A stretch of DNA of 21,347 nt from JAABYT01 sp041581935 (GCA_041581935.1 JBFICP010000021.1:1-21347), one strand, 5' to 3'; positions 1 to 8,167 are shown, counted from the stretch's first letter. A program made the numbers and translations. Notes: generated by a model not told the origin, from the sequence alone.

Positions 1-500
1 GCGGGTTTGATATCCCTGTGAATGAAGCCCTCGTTGTGAAAGCGGGCGAGCGATCGCAGCAACGGCAGCAGCACGTCGAGGACATCGGCCTCGGACAGGC
101 GGCGCCCCTCGCGAATGATGGATTTCAGCGACTCGCCGCTCTCGTACTCCATCACCATGTAGCTGGTGTTGTGCAGCTCGAAAAAATCGAGCACCGATAC
201 GATGAATGGATTGCTGAAACGGGCGAGAATCTGGCCCTCTTTCAGAAACCGCTCGCGGCCCCAGACGAAGGCCTTGGACTCCAGCTCGGAGGTCGCGTGA
301 ATATTGCCATCGTCATCCCGACTCGCGAGCTGCTCGGGAAAGTACTCTTTGATGGCAACCGCGCGATTCAGATTGGTATCGGTCGCGAGGTAGGTGATCC
401 CGAATCCGCCGGCGCCGAGAATGCTTTCGATCTTGTACGAAAGTAGCTGGTGACCATTGGGAAGTGACTTCCGGCTTCTTAACGAGCTCTCCTGGTGCAT
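1..500 (-). CDS. Serine/threonine protein kinase, N-terminal part (cut by window edge)
   Basis: Reading the minus strand from the ATG at 500 gives an open frame of 166 codons that runs off the window. A kinase glycine loop GAGGFG is at residues 29-34, the ATP-binding lysine is in VAIK (K51), and the catalytic-loop start HRDIKP is at residues 161-166, just before the edge. The stretch after the lysine (EYFPEQLASR) is typical of bacterial Hanks-type kinases of Proteobacteria. The rest of the kinase domain and any C-terminal sensor or membrane segment lie outside the window, so cytoplasmic or membrane-anchored topology cannot be judged. It is on the same strand as the ABC importer genes but separated from them by 276 bases that hold a terminator-like hairpin, so it is probably an independent unit. 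Family assignment is firm; substrates are unknown. Confidence 0.9.
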   Translation of the reverse strand, partial: MHQESSLRSRKSLPNGHQLLSYKIESILGAGGFGITYLATDTNLNRAVAIKEYFPEQLASRDDDGNIHATSELESKAFVWGRERFLKEGQILARFSNPFIVSVLDFFELHNTSYMVMEYESGESLKSIIREGRRLSEADVLDVLLPLLRSLARFHNEGFIHRDIKP

Positions 501-741
501 CGATCGTTCGCCCCTAAGCAATCGTTATTTTGACGTGCCGTGACGTTTTATTGGCGTGCCGGACGGGTGAGGAAGGGCACACGGAGGCACATGGCTGACC
601 TAGCGAAATCAGCCTCTCATCAACACTTTAGCCGAATTCACCCGCGAGGCAATCGTCAAACCGCCGGCGGGGCGGGAAATTTTGTAACCGCTGTGCAATC
701 GACGTCTTTCGACGCCTGCGCAGGGATGTCATTAAGTTGTT

Positions 742-761
742 GGAGCGAGCTCAATCGCTCC
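742..761 (-). terminator. Terminator-like hairpin after the ABC importer operon
   Basis: On the minus strand, about 15 bases after the TAA of the last permease gene, a perfect 7-bp inverted repeat (GGAGCGA / TCGCTCC, 6-base loop) is followed by AACAACTTAAT. The U-tract is poor, so this is only a candidate terminator. The rest of 501-776 shows no gene or other clear signal. Confidence 0.45.
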
Positions 762-776
762 CGCAGCGGGAAGGTC

Positions 777-1682
777 TTAGCGATTTCTCAGCTTCGGATC
801 GAGCAGATCCCTCAGCGCGTCGCCGAACAGGTTGAAGCCGAAGACCGCCAGGGAGATGGCGATGCCCGGGAAGATGGGCACCCAGGGCGCGCTCTCGGCG
901 TACTCCTCGGCGCCGCCCTGGAGCATCAGACCCCAGGCCGGGGTCGGCTCCTGGACACCGAGTCCCAGGTAGGAGAGCGAGGCTTCGAGCAGAATGGCCT
1001 GCCCGACGAAAGTCGACAGCATGATCAGGTACGGTGCCATCACATTAGGCACCATGTGGCGCAGGATAATTCGCGCATCCGAGAATCCGCAGGCGCGTGC
1101 CGCGTCCACGTAGGGAATCTCGCGTATCGAGAGCGCACTCGAGCGCACGACGCGGGCGCATTGAGGAATGAAGGGTATGGTGATCGCGATGATGACGTTC
1201 TGAGTTCCGGTTCCCAGCGTGGCAACGACCGCCAACGCCAGAATGATGAGCGGGAACGCCATGAACACGTCCATGATGCGCTGCAGAATGAGATCGAACT
1301 TTCCACCGAAGTAAGCGCTTGCGACGCCCAGCACGAGCCCACCGGTAGCGCCGATGATGGCGCAGGTAAAGCCCACAAAGAGCGCCGTCCTCGCGCCGTA
1401 GATGAGGCGGGTGAGTATGTCCCGGCCGAACTGATCGGTGCCGAACCAGAAATTCGCGTTGGGAGCCTCGAGCATGTTCTCGAAGGAGTTGGCCTCCGGA
1501 TCGTAGGGCGAGATGTACTCGGCGAAGACCGCCATCAGCACCATGGCAATCACGACGCCGGCTCCGGCCGCGCCCAGTGGTTGTCGTCGGCACAGGCTCC
1601 AGAGCCTGACCCACCACGGCTTTGGCGCCTCTATCAGATCATCGGTATCGACGTAAATTTCCGGAGTTGCCACGGTCGTCAC
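777..1682 (-). CDS. ABC transporter permease, DppC/OppC type
   Basis: A 301-residue inner-membrane permease of the oligopeptide/dipeptide (DppC/OppC) class. The N-terminus has a cytoplasmic lead followed by a first hydrophobic segment around residues 38-55. A motif resembling FGTDQFGRDILTR, diagnostic of the DppC/OppC N-terminal domain, comes next. After several further hydrophobic segments there is the EAA-type cytoplasmic loop that docks onto the ATPase (IPYVDAARACGFSDARIILR). The start is a GTG at 1680-1682, three bases after the TAA of the preceding permease gene; a GTG three codons further in is an alternative. It is the last gene of the five-gene importer operon and would form the heterodimeric channel with the DppB-type permease. 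The transported substrate cannot be read from the permease. Confidence 0.93.
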   Translation of the reverse strand: MTTVATPEIYVDTDDLIEAPKPWWVRLWSLCRRQPLGAAGAGVVIAMVLMAVFAEYISPYDPEANSFENMLEAPNANFWFGTDQFGRDILTRLIYGARTALFVGFTCAIIGATGGLVLGVASAYFGGKFDLILQRIMDVFMAFPLIILALAVVATLGTGTQNVIIAITIPFIPQCARVVRSSALSIREIPYVDAARACGFSDARIILRHMVPNVMAPYLIMLSTFVGQAILLEASLSYLGLGVQEPTPAWGLMLQGGAEEYAESAPWVPIFPGIAISLAVFGFNLFGDALRDLLDPKLRNR

Positions 1683-1685
1683 CCG

Positions 1686-2669
1686 TTAGCTGTATCGGAT
1701 GCGTGGATCGAGCCACGCATAGAAAATATCGACCACCAGGTTCGTGAACACGAACACCAGCACCACCAGCATGACCAGCTGCTGCGTGAGGGCGAAATCC
1801 TGGTTGCCCACCGACTCGACGAACAGCTTGCCGAGCCCGTTGAGATTGAAAACCTGCTCGGTAACCACCAGGCCGCCGATCAGGAAAGCGAATTCGATAG
1901 CGATAATGGTCACCACCGGTAAAAGCGCGTTCTTGAGCGCGTGGTGGTTGATGATGACCTTCTCCATCAGCCCCTTGGCGCGTGCCGTGCGCACGTAATC
2001 CTCACGCAGCACCTCGAGCATCGCAGAGCGGGTCATGCGCGTCGCAACCGCCGAGTAGCGGTAACCGGTGGCTACGGCCGGCCAGATGAGCTGCGAGAGA
2101 TTAGCGCCGAGATCGTCGAATGGCGATACGTACTCGATGGGCGGCATCCACGGTTCGCCGAACCATTGCTGGGTGAAGATGAGTAGCCCCAGGATGATCA
2201 TGATGCCGAGCCAGAAGGAAGGTATCGCGATGCCGGCAATGCTGAAGGCGCGCACCACGTAGTCGATCCAGGTGTCCTGCTTGACGGCGGATATGATTCC
2301 GAGCGGAATCGCAATGGCGACCGCCACCACGGTTGCCATGATCGCCATCTGAAGAGAGAGCTTGAACCGCAGCCCGATCTCGTAGGTGATGGGCTTGCCG
2401 GTCCACATGGAATCGCCGAGATCGAAGGTGAGATAGCCGCCGACGAAATCCGTGAACTGGGTGTCGAGCCCCAGGATCAGGGGCTTGTTCAGGCCGAGAT
2501 TTTCCTTGCAGAGCTCGATCTCCGCAGGGTCGGCATACAGTCCCGTGCCCGCGAGCCTCACCTCGCACACGTCTCCCGGAATTGCCCGCAGCAGCAGGAA
2601 TACGAGCAATGCCGCCCCGACCAGCGTCGGGATCATCAGCAGCAGGCGTTTGACGATGTACTTGTACAT
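1686..2669 (-). CDS. ABC transporter permease, DppB/OppB type
   Basis: A 327-residue inner-membrane permease of the DppB/OppB class. The first membrane segment is at about residues 8-28 after the typical start MYKYIVKRLL, then a periplasmic loop, then further membrane segments. The EAA loop (MLEVLREDYVRTARAKGL), which contacts the ATPases, is in the second half, and the C-terminus ends in the family-typical LDPRIRYS. The length is normal. The periplasmic loop carries two cysteines (C35 and C54), an oddity shared in kind with the CxxC of the neighbouring binding protein. The ATG start lies 63 bases after the binding-protein stop, and that gap contains a strong hairpin. It pairs with the downstream DppC-type permease. 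Confidence 0.94.
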   Translation of the reverse strand: MYKYIVKRLLLMIPTLVGAALLVFLLLRAIPGDVCEVRLAGTGLYADPAEIELCKENLGLNKPLILGLDTQFTDFVGGYLTFDLGDSMWTGKPITYEIGLRFKLSLQMAIMATVVAVAIAIPLGIISAVKQDTWIDYVVRAFSIAGIAIPSFWLGIMIILGLLIFTQQWFGEPWMPPIEYVSPFDDLGANLSQLIWPAVATGYRYSAVATRMTRSAMLEVLREDYVRTARAKGLMEKVIINHHALKNALLPVVTIIAIEFAFLIGGLVVTEQVFNLNGLGKLFVESVGNQDFALTQQLVMLVVLVFVFTNLVVDIFYAWLDPRIRYS

Positions 2670-2682
2670 GCAGGCTCTGGAG

Positions 2683-2708
2683 TGCCGGCGCCCCGAAGGG
2701 CGCCGGCA
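2683..2708 (-). promoter_or_regulatory. UUCG-tetraloop hairpin between binding-protein and permease genes
   Basis: A perfect 11-bp inverted repeat (TGCCGGCGCCC / GGGCGCCGGCA) encloses four bases which, in the minus-strand transcript, read UUCG closed by a C-G pair, an exceptionally stable RNA hairpin. There is no U-tract, and the downstream permease gene starts 14 bases later. I infer an mRNA 3'-end protector or partial attenuator that lets the binding protein be made in excess over the membrane subunits. This arrangement is common in binding-protein-dependent operons. Confidence 0.7.
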
Positions 2709-2732
2709 ATCGTCCTAACAGTGCTTCGACGT

Positions 2733-4355
2733 TTACATCAGAGACTTGTCGAGCCAGACGTTGTCGAGCTGCTGGTTCAAGTAGTGGCTCGGAGCAATCT
2801 TCCACCCCTTCACGTAGGAGCGGTGCGGATTGATCTTGTACCACCACAGGGTGATGCCGATGTGCGCCTGATCGCTGATGGCGCGAGTCTCGTACTCGCG
2901 CATGAGCGCGCGCTGCTCGGCCTCGTCGCCGGAACGCAGCAACTTGTCGTAGATCTGCTCGAGCTCCAGGTCCTCGTAGGAGCCGTAGTTGTTACCGGCG
3001 CTGCCGAGGAACTTGGTGACGTCCGCGATCGGATTGATCACCGACTGGCAGTTGAAGTCGATGGACACATCGAAGTCCTTCTTCTTGCGCAGCGTGGCGT
3101 AGAAGGGTGGCGTCGGCTGCACGCGCTGCGTGACCTTCATACCGACCTTCGCCCACTGATCGATGAGCCAGGTGCCCACCACCTTGTAGGGCTGGTCGAC
3201 ACCGCGGTTGTTGAACTCGAAGGCGAGCCCCTCCTGACCGGCCTCGGCGAGCAACTTCTTGGCTTCGGCGCGAGACGCCTCGATGTCCTTGCCGTAGCCC
3301 TTGAGCTTCACCAGCTCGCTCTCGTTGGCCGCCAGCGGGTGGTTGGGAAACACGACACCGCCGACGGTTTTGACGATGGCAATCTGGGACAGGTACTTGG
3401 ACCCGGCCCAGCGATCCACCGCGAGCGTGATTGCCTGGCGCACGCGCACGTCGTCGAAGGGCTGTCTCTGCTGGTTGGGCGTCGCCATCAGCACGCAGTT
3501 CCAGTCGCTTTCCTGGACCGTGATCTTGTCGCCCAGCGCATTGACGAGATCGTCGCGGGCCTTGGGCGGGAAGCCACGGAACTCGATGGCGGCGCGATCG
3601 CCGCGAATGGCCTGCAGGCGCACCGCCATCTTGGGCGCGGAGATCGCCTTGAAGCCGTCGAGATAGGGCTGACCCTTGTGATGGTAGTCCTCGTAGCGCT
3701 TACCGGAGACGAACGAGCCCGGCTGGTGCTCGACGAACACGAACGGGCCGGAGCCCATGATGTTCTTCTCATACCAGGTGATGCCGTTCTTCTCCAGCAT
3801 CGCCTTCGACATGACGATGTTGAATGGCGTCGCCAGCGCCGGGATGAAGGCACCCGACGGGAACTGCAAATTGAACACCACCGTCTGGTCGTCCGGTGCA
3901 GTCACCGAGTCGACCATCTTGAAAAACGCCTTGCGGGCGCTCGGGACGCCTTCGGGCGGAAAGATGATCTTGTCGTAGGTGGCCTTGACGTCCTGGGCGG
4001 TCAACGGCGAGCCGTCGTGGAACTTCACGCCCTCGCGAATCTTGAAGGTGTACGTCTTGCCGCCGTTAGTGGGCTGCGGAACGTCGCCTTCGCAGAGATC
4101 GCACACGAAGTCGGTGGCCGACTGCGGATTGTCCGGATTGATGCGGATCAGCAGGCTGTAGAACGGCGAAATCGGATGGATGACGCCGAAGGTGGTCTCC
4201 TTGTGGAGATCGTAGGAAGGGATTTTGCTCCCTACTACGAAGTTCAGGGTGCCACCCCGCTGCGGCGTGTCCGCCGATGCCTGCCCGGCGATGCCGAGGG
4301 CAAGGGCGCAGCCGGTAAGGACGGCGGCAGTGAGCGTGGGACTGAAGCGTCTCAT
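2733..4355 (-). CDS. ABC transporter periplasmic substrate-binding protein (SBP_bac_5, peptide/nickel class)
   Basis: A 540-residue extracytoplasmic solute-binding protein of the DppA/OppA class. The ATG at 4355 is chosen because a strong GGAGGAG ribosome site lies just upstream; the open frame continues further upstream, but only over the ATPase gene in another frame. The signal peptide is residues 1-28, with a likely signal-peptidase I site QASA|D. A cysteine at residue 16 in LTGC also resembles a lipobox, so a lipoprotein form is possible. The family-typical stretch around YTFKIREGVKFHDGSPL is present, as is a C-terminal closing segment. An unusual CxxC (C85, C88) sits in the first lobe. 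It is the third gene of the importer operon, 86 bases after the ATPase stop. The ligand is not deducible; peptides are the default, but context suggests a small organic acid or sulfonate. Confidence 0.92.
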   Translation of the reverse strand: MRRFSPTLTAAVLTGCALALGIAGQASADTPQRGGTLNFVVGSKIPSYDLHKETTFGVIHPISPFYSLLIRINPDNPQSATDFVCDLCEGDVPQPTNGGKTYTFKIREGVKFHDGSPLTAQDVKATYDKIIFPPEGVPSARKAFFKMVDSVTAPDDQTVVFNLQFPSGAFIPALATPFNIVMSKAMLEKNGITWYEKNIMGSGPFVFVEHQPGSFVSGKRYEDYHHKGQPYLDGFKAISAPKMAVRLQAIRGDRAAIEFRGFPPKARDDLVNALGDKITVQESDWNCVLMATPNQQRQPFDDVRVRQAITLAVDRWAGSKYLSQIAIVKTVGGVVFPNHPLAANESELVKLKGYGKDIEASRAEAKKLLAEAGQEGLAFEFNNRGVDQPYKVVGTWLIDQWAKVGMKVTQRVQPTPPFYATLRKKKDFDVSIDFNCQSVINPIADVTKFLGSAGNNYGSYEDLELEQIYDKLLRSGDEAEQRALMREYETRAISDQAHIGITLWWYKINPHRSYVKGWKIAPSHYLNQQLDNVWLDKSLM

Positions 4356-4441
4356 CGTGCTCTCCTCCTTTGTGGTTATGTTTTCTTGGTCTCTGCCGCA
4401 CAGCCAGGCTCTCGGCTCAGGGCGGCTCGCGCTAAAGGCTA

Positions 4442-5470
4442 TCATACCTCGGTACAGGCAACCCAATGGCCCGGGCGCTTCTCGACGAGCGGCGGGATGG
4501 CCTGGCGGCAGCTGTCCACGGCCAGCGGGCAGCGGGGGTGGAATACGCAGCCACTGGGCGGGTTGATGGGGCTCGGAACCTCGCCCTGAAGGACCTGGTG
4601 CTCGCGCTGCTTCTCCCGGGACGGGTCCGGCACCGGCACCGCCGAGAGCAGCGCCTTGGTATACGGATGCATCGGGTTGTCGAACAGCTCGTCGGACTCG
4701 GCGAGCTCCACCATCTTGCCGAGATACATGACGGCGACCCGGTCGCAAAGATGGTGCACGACGCTCAAGTCGTGGGCGATGAACAGATAGGTGAGGTCGA
4801 ACTCCTCGCGCAGGTCCTCCAGAAGATTGATGATCTGGGCCTGGATGGAGACGTCCAGTGCCGACACCGCCTCGTCACAGATGATGAACTCCGGGTTCAA
4901 TGACAGCGCGCGCGCGATGCCGACCCGCTGGCGCTGCCCGCCGCTCATCTCGTGGGGGTAGCGGTCGGCGAACTTCGGATTGAGCCCGCAAATCGACAGC
5001 AGCTCGGCGATACGCTTGCGGCGTGAGCCCGCATCGGGCTCGATGCCGTGCACCTTCATGGGCTCGCCGATAATCTCGCCGATCTTCATGCGCGGATTCA
5101 GCGAGCTGTACGGATCCTGGAATATGACCTGGATTTTCTGTCGCACCGGGCTTAGGGCCCGCTCGTCCAGGCCGTTCAGATTGACGCCTTCGAAGACGAT
5201 CTCGCCGGCAGTCGGGCGTTCGAGCTGGAGTATGCAGCGCCCGGTGGTGGTCTTGCCGCAGCCGGACTCGCCCACCAGCCCCAGAGTCTCACCCTTCTTG
5301 ATCTCGAAGCTGATGTCGTCGACGGCCTTCACATGGGCGACGGCCCTCTGGAAAACGATGCCTTCGATGACCGGAAAGTACATTTTGAGGTGCTTGACCT
5401 CGACCAGCGTCTCGCCTTTCTCGACGGGCGTGAAGAGATCGGCGCTGGCTCGGGCAACGGCGCTGCTCAC
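4442..5470 (-). CDS. ABC transporter ATP-binding protein, DppF/OppF type
   Basis: A 342-residue ATPase of the oligopeptide importer class. Walker A is GESGCGKT (residues 67-74), the Q-loop is around FQDPYSSLNP (117-126), the signature is MSGGQRQR (175-182), Walker B is FIICDE (195-200), and the H-loop histidine is in IAHD (H233). The C-terminal oligopeptide-transporter extension carries cysteines 308, 314, 321 and 339, spaced like the [4Fe-4S] ligands reported for mycobacterial OppD/DppD-type ATPases. The GTG start overlaps the stop of the preceding ATPase gene as GTGA, implying translational coupling. With its partner it powers the DppB/DppC-type channel from the cytoplasmic face. Confidence 0.95.
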   Translation of the reverse strand: MSSAVARASADLFTPVEKGETLVEVKHLKMYFPVIEGIVFQRAVAHVKAVDDISFEIKKGETLGLVGESGCGKTTTGRCILQLERPTAGEIVFEGVNLNGLDERALSPVRQKIQVIFQDPYSSLNPRMKIGEIIGEPMKVHGIEPDAGSRRKRIAELLSICGLNPKFADRYPHEMSGGQRQRVGIARALSLNPEFIICDEAVSALDVSIQAQIINLLEDLREEFDLTYLFIAHDLSVVHHLCDRVAVMYLGKMVELAESDELFDNPMHPYTKALLSAVPVPDPSREKQREHQVLQGEVPSPINPPSGCVFHPRCPLAVDSCRQAIPPLVEKRPGHWVACTEV

Positions 5471-6465
5471 GACGCCTCCTTGCGGAGCCGGTCCATCTCG
5501 GCCATGCGCCAGCAGGCCACCATCTGGTCGTCACCGGCGTTTTCAAGCGGCGGAAACTCCGAAGCGCAGCGGTCGATTGCCCAGCGGCAGCGCGGGCGGT
5601 AGGAGCAGCCGTCGTCGAGCCGGGTCAAATCCGGCGGCTGCCCTTCGATGGGCACCAGGCGCCGGCCGCGGTGCACGTCCATGCGCGGCACCGACGCCAG
5701 CAGCCCGACCGTGTAGGGGTGGCGCGGGTTGTGATAGACCTGCTCGGCGGTGCCCATCTCGACGATCTTGCCCGCGTACATGACGTTGACACGATCGGCG
5801 TAACGCGCCACCACGCCGAGGTTGTGGGTGATGATGATGAGGGCCACGCCGAGGCGTCTCGAGAGATCCTTCATGAGCTCGAGAATCTGCGCCTGAATGG
5901 TCACGTCCAGCGCAGTGGTGGGCTCGTCGGCGATGATGAGCTTGGGCTCGCAGCTCAAGGCCAGCGCAATCATCACGCGCTGGCGCATGCCGCCGCTCAG
6001 GTGGTGCGGGTACTGCTTGAGCCGGCGTGCAGCGTCGGAGATCCCGACCATGCCGAGCAGGTCCAACGCCCGCTTGTTGGCTTCCTCCTCGCTCACGCCG
6101 AGATGCAGGAGGATGGTTTCGGTCAGCTGCTGGCCGATACTCAAAACCGGGTTGAGCGACGTCATCGGCTCCTGGAAGACCATGGAGATCTGGGCGCCGC
6201 GCACCTTGCGGATTTCCTCGTCGTCGAGCTCGAGCAGATTGCGCCCTTCGAAGTTGATGACGCCTTCGACGATCTTTCCGGGCGGATCCGGAATCAGCCG
6301 CAGAATAGACATGGCGCTCACGGATTTTCCGCACCCGGATTCGCCTACGATGGCGACGGTCTCGCCCTGCTCGACGTCGTAGCTGATGCCGTCGACGGCC
6401 TTCACGACCCCCGCGGAGGTCTTGAACTGGGTACGAAGATTATGAATGTCGAGCAGCTTGGCCAC
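5467..6465 (-). CDS. ABC transporter ATP-binding protein, DppD/OppD type
   Basis: A 332-residue ATPase, first gene of the importer operon. Walker A is GESGCGKS (41-48), the Q-loop region is VFQEPMTSLNP (96-106), the signature is LSGGMRQR (156-163), Walker B is LIIADEP (176-182), and the H-loop is in ITHN (H214). The C-terminal OppD/F extension has cysteines 287, 293, 300 and 318 in the iron-sulfur-like spacing also present in the partner ATPase. The start is a GTG at 6463-6465 with only a weak upstream AAGG, so expression may be limited at initiation. It overlaps the next ATPase gene by four bases (GTGA). The gene is transcribed away from the acyl-CoA/aldehyde operon, with which it shares a 205-base intergenic region. 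Confidence 0.95.
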   Translation of the reverse strand: MAKLLDIHNLRTQFKTSAGVVKAVDGISYDVEQGETVAIVGESGCGKSVSAMSILRLIPDPPGKIVEGVINFEGRNLLELDDEEIRKVRGAQISMVFQEPMTSLNPVLSIGQQLTETILLHLGVSEEEANKRALDLLGMVGISDAARRLKQYPHHLSGGMRQRVMIALALSCEPKLIIADEPTTALDVTIQAQILELMKDLSRRLGVALIIITHNLGVVARYADRVNVMYAGKIVEMGTAEQVYHNPRHPYTVGLLASVPRMDVHRGRRLVPIEGQPPDLTRLDDGCSYRPRCRWAIDRCASEFPPLENAGDDQMVACWRMAEMDRLRKEAS

Positions 6466-6489
6466 GGCGGCGCCTTATTATTGTCACTC

Positions 6490-6516
6490 GGTCGTGACCC
6501 GGCCCGCGATTCGCGG
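6490..6516. promoter_or_regulatory. Two adjacent palindromes in the divergent intergenic region (candidate operator)
   Basis: GGTCGTGACC (6490-6499) and the 13-base CCGCGATTCGCGG (6504-6516, 6-bp arms around one central base) lie side by side between the divergent importer and aldehyde-dehydrogenase operons. They fall in the leader of the importer transcript predicted from the promoter at 6547-6575. They could bind a repressor or form leader hairpins. In GC-rich DNA such short palindromes also arise by chance. Confidence 0.3.
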
Positions 6517-6546
6517 CGCGCCCTGTTGGCCGTCCCGAGGGAGCCA

Positions 6547-6575
6547 ACGGTAGGGTGGCACCATCGAAAAGTCAA
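6547..6575 (-). promoter_or_regulatory. Candidate sigma70-type promoter of the ABC importer operon
   Basis: On the minus strand, TTGACT (6575-6570) is separated by exactly 17 bases from TACCGT (6552-6547). The -35 box matches the consensus in five of six positions, the -10 box in three. A start point near 6540 would give a leader of about 75 bases before the GTG at 6465. It is the best-spaced candidate seen in this intergenic region. I found no equally convincing promoter for the plus-strand operon. Confidence 0.4.
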
Positions 6576-6670
6576 CGTGAAAGCCAGCTATGCGCGGCCG
6601 CACGCCGTTTTTCCGGCCGGCAGCGTTATGGTACCGTCCTCTGACCAATCGCAGACTCGGAATACCAGCC

Positions 6671-8104
6671 ATGAGCATTCGCGCCCCCAGCATAGCCCCG
6701 GCCGAGTCAGTCGACGTGGCCGAGGGTGTCGCGCCGCTGGTCGCGCGCGCCCGGCGCGCCATGGACGCTTTCAGGCATGCCGACCAGGCGCGCGTCGACG
6801 AGGCGGTCACCGCGCTCGCCTGGTCTCTTTACAAGCCCGAGCACGCACGCGAGCTCGCCGAGATGGCCGTACTGGACACGGGACTCGGTAACGTCGCCGA
6901 CAAGATTACGAAGAATCAACGCAAGACCTTCGGCACGCTGCGCGATCTCATGCGTGTGCGCACCGTCGGCGTTATCGAGCACGATGCCGCGCTCGGTATC
7001 GTCAAGTACGCGAAACCGGTCGGCGTGGTCGCGGCGGTGACACCGTCGACGAATCCGGCTGCGACACCCGTCAACAAAGCCATGATGGCGGTCAAGGGCC
7101 GCAATGCGGTTATCGTCGCGCCGTCGCCGGCGGGACTCGCCACGACGACGCGCACCGTCGAACTGATGCGCGCCGAGCTTGCGAAAATCGGCCTGCCTGA
7201 GGACCTGGTGCAGGTCGTGCCGCCACCGGTCAACAAGGCGGTGACCAGCGCCCTCATGCAGGCCTGTGACCTTACGGTTGTGACGGGCTCGCAGAACAAC
7301 GTGCGCGCAGCATACTCGAGTGGCAAGCCGGCGATTGGTGTCGGTGCTGGCAATGTGCCGGTGATCATCGACGCGAGCGCCGATCTCGACGACGCGGCGG
7401 AAAAGATCCACGCTTCAAAGACATTCGACAACGCGACATCGTGCTCATCGGAGAACTCCGTCGTCATTCTCGATGCCGTTTACGACGATGCACTCGCGGC
7501 GCTCGAGAAGGTCGGTGGCTACCGCGCCGGCGACGACGAGAAGCGCGCTATCGCCGCGACGCTGTGGGTCGGCGGTCACCTCAATCGAAAAGTCATCGCC
7601 AAGGACGCAGACGTGTTCGCCCGTGAGGCGGGACTGCCGGAGGCTGCGCAGAAGGCGCGGTTCTTCATGGTCGAGGAAAGCGCCATCGGACCCGAGCATC
7701 CGTTCTGCGACGAGAAGCTTGCGCTCGTGTTGAGCGTCTACCGGGCCGCCGATATCGATGACGCCATGGACAAGGTGCGCCAGATTCTCGCCGTCAAGGG
7801 CCGTGGGCACTCCTGTGGAATTCACACCAGCGACATGGACGTGGCACGTCGAATCGCCGAAGAGCTCGACGTCGTTCGCGTGCTTGTCAATCAGGCGCAC
7901 ACCTTCGGAAACGGCGGTGGTTTCGACAGCGGTCTCAACTTCACCCTGAGCATGGGTTGCGGCACGTGGGGCGGGAACAGCATCAGCGAGAATCTCAACT
8001 ACCGGCATTTCATCAACATCACGCATCTCGCGACGACCATTCCCGAGGACAAGCCGAGCGAAGAGGCGCTGTTCGGCCCGTACTGGAAGCGTTACGGTCG
8101 CTGA
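6671..8104 (+). CDS. sauS: CoA-acylating aldehyde dehydrogenase, sulfoacetaldehyde dehydrogenase (SauS)-like
   Basis: A 477-residue enzyme of the acylating aldehyde dehydrogenase group, which interconverts an acyl-CoA and its aldehyde with NAD(P)H. The start is the ATG at 6671; an upstream in-frame ATG at 6590 would add a 27-residue unrelated lead. The cofactor-binding stretch VTPSTNP is at 123-129, the glycine motif GVGAGN at 223-228, and the catalytic cysteine is C258 in NATSCSSEN. As I recall it, the whole chain, including the tail GCGTWGGNS...NYRHF, resembles SauS of sulfoacetate degraders more than the AdhE, EutE or SucD-type relatives. The downstream genes encode an acyl-CoA ligase and a TauE-type protein, which fits sulfoacetyl-CoA to sulfoacetaldehyde chemistry, but the substrate is inferred. 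Alternatives are succinate- or malonate-semialdehyde or other short acyl-CoA substrates. Confidence 0.75.
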   Translation: MSIRAPSIAPAESVDVAEGVAPLVARARRAMDAFRHADQARVDEAVTALAWSLYKPEHARELAEMAVLDTGLGNVADKITKNQRKTFGTLRDLMRVRTVGVIEHDAALGIVKYAKPVGVVAAVTPSTNPAATPVNKAMMAVKGRNAVIVAPSPAGLATTTRTVELMRAELAKIGLPEDLVQVVPPPVNKAVTSALMQACDLTVVTGSQNNVRAAYSSGKPAIGVGAGNVPVIIDASADLDDAAEKIHASKTFDNATSCSSENSVVILDAVYDDALAALEKVGGYRAGDDEKRAIAATLWVGGHLNRKVIAKDADVFAREAGLPEAAQKARFFMVEESAIGPEHPFCDEKLALVLSVYRAADIDDAMDKVRQILAVKGRGHSCGIHTSDMDVARRIAEELDVVRVLVNQAHTFGNGGGFDSGLNFTLSMGCGTWGGNSISENLNYRHFINITHLATTIPEDKPSEEALFGPYWKRYGR

Positions 8105-8167
8105 GGCCAAGCCCTTTTTCAGCAATGATGCGGTGGGCTCGCTGCGCCAGGTGTCGATGACTGCCCG

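Noticed and set aside
540..1922. Plus-strand open frame of 460 codons opposite the two permease genes
   Set aside because: Composition is glutamate/histidine/arginine-rich in the manner of reverse-strand artefacts, and it crosses the junction of two real genes.
2682..4589. Long plus-strand open frame of 635 codons opposite the binding-protein gene
   Set aside because: It is antisense to a clearly recognisable substrate-binding protein, has low-complexity arginine/leucine/valine-rich composition without family motifs, and is the usual by-product of third-position GC bias.
4356..4748. 5' extension of the binding-protein frame into the upstream ATPase gene
   Set aside because: The extension lies in another frame of a conserved ATPase, while a strong GGAGGAG ribosome site and a signal peptide fix the start at 4355.
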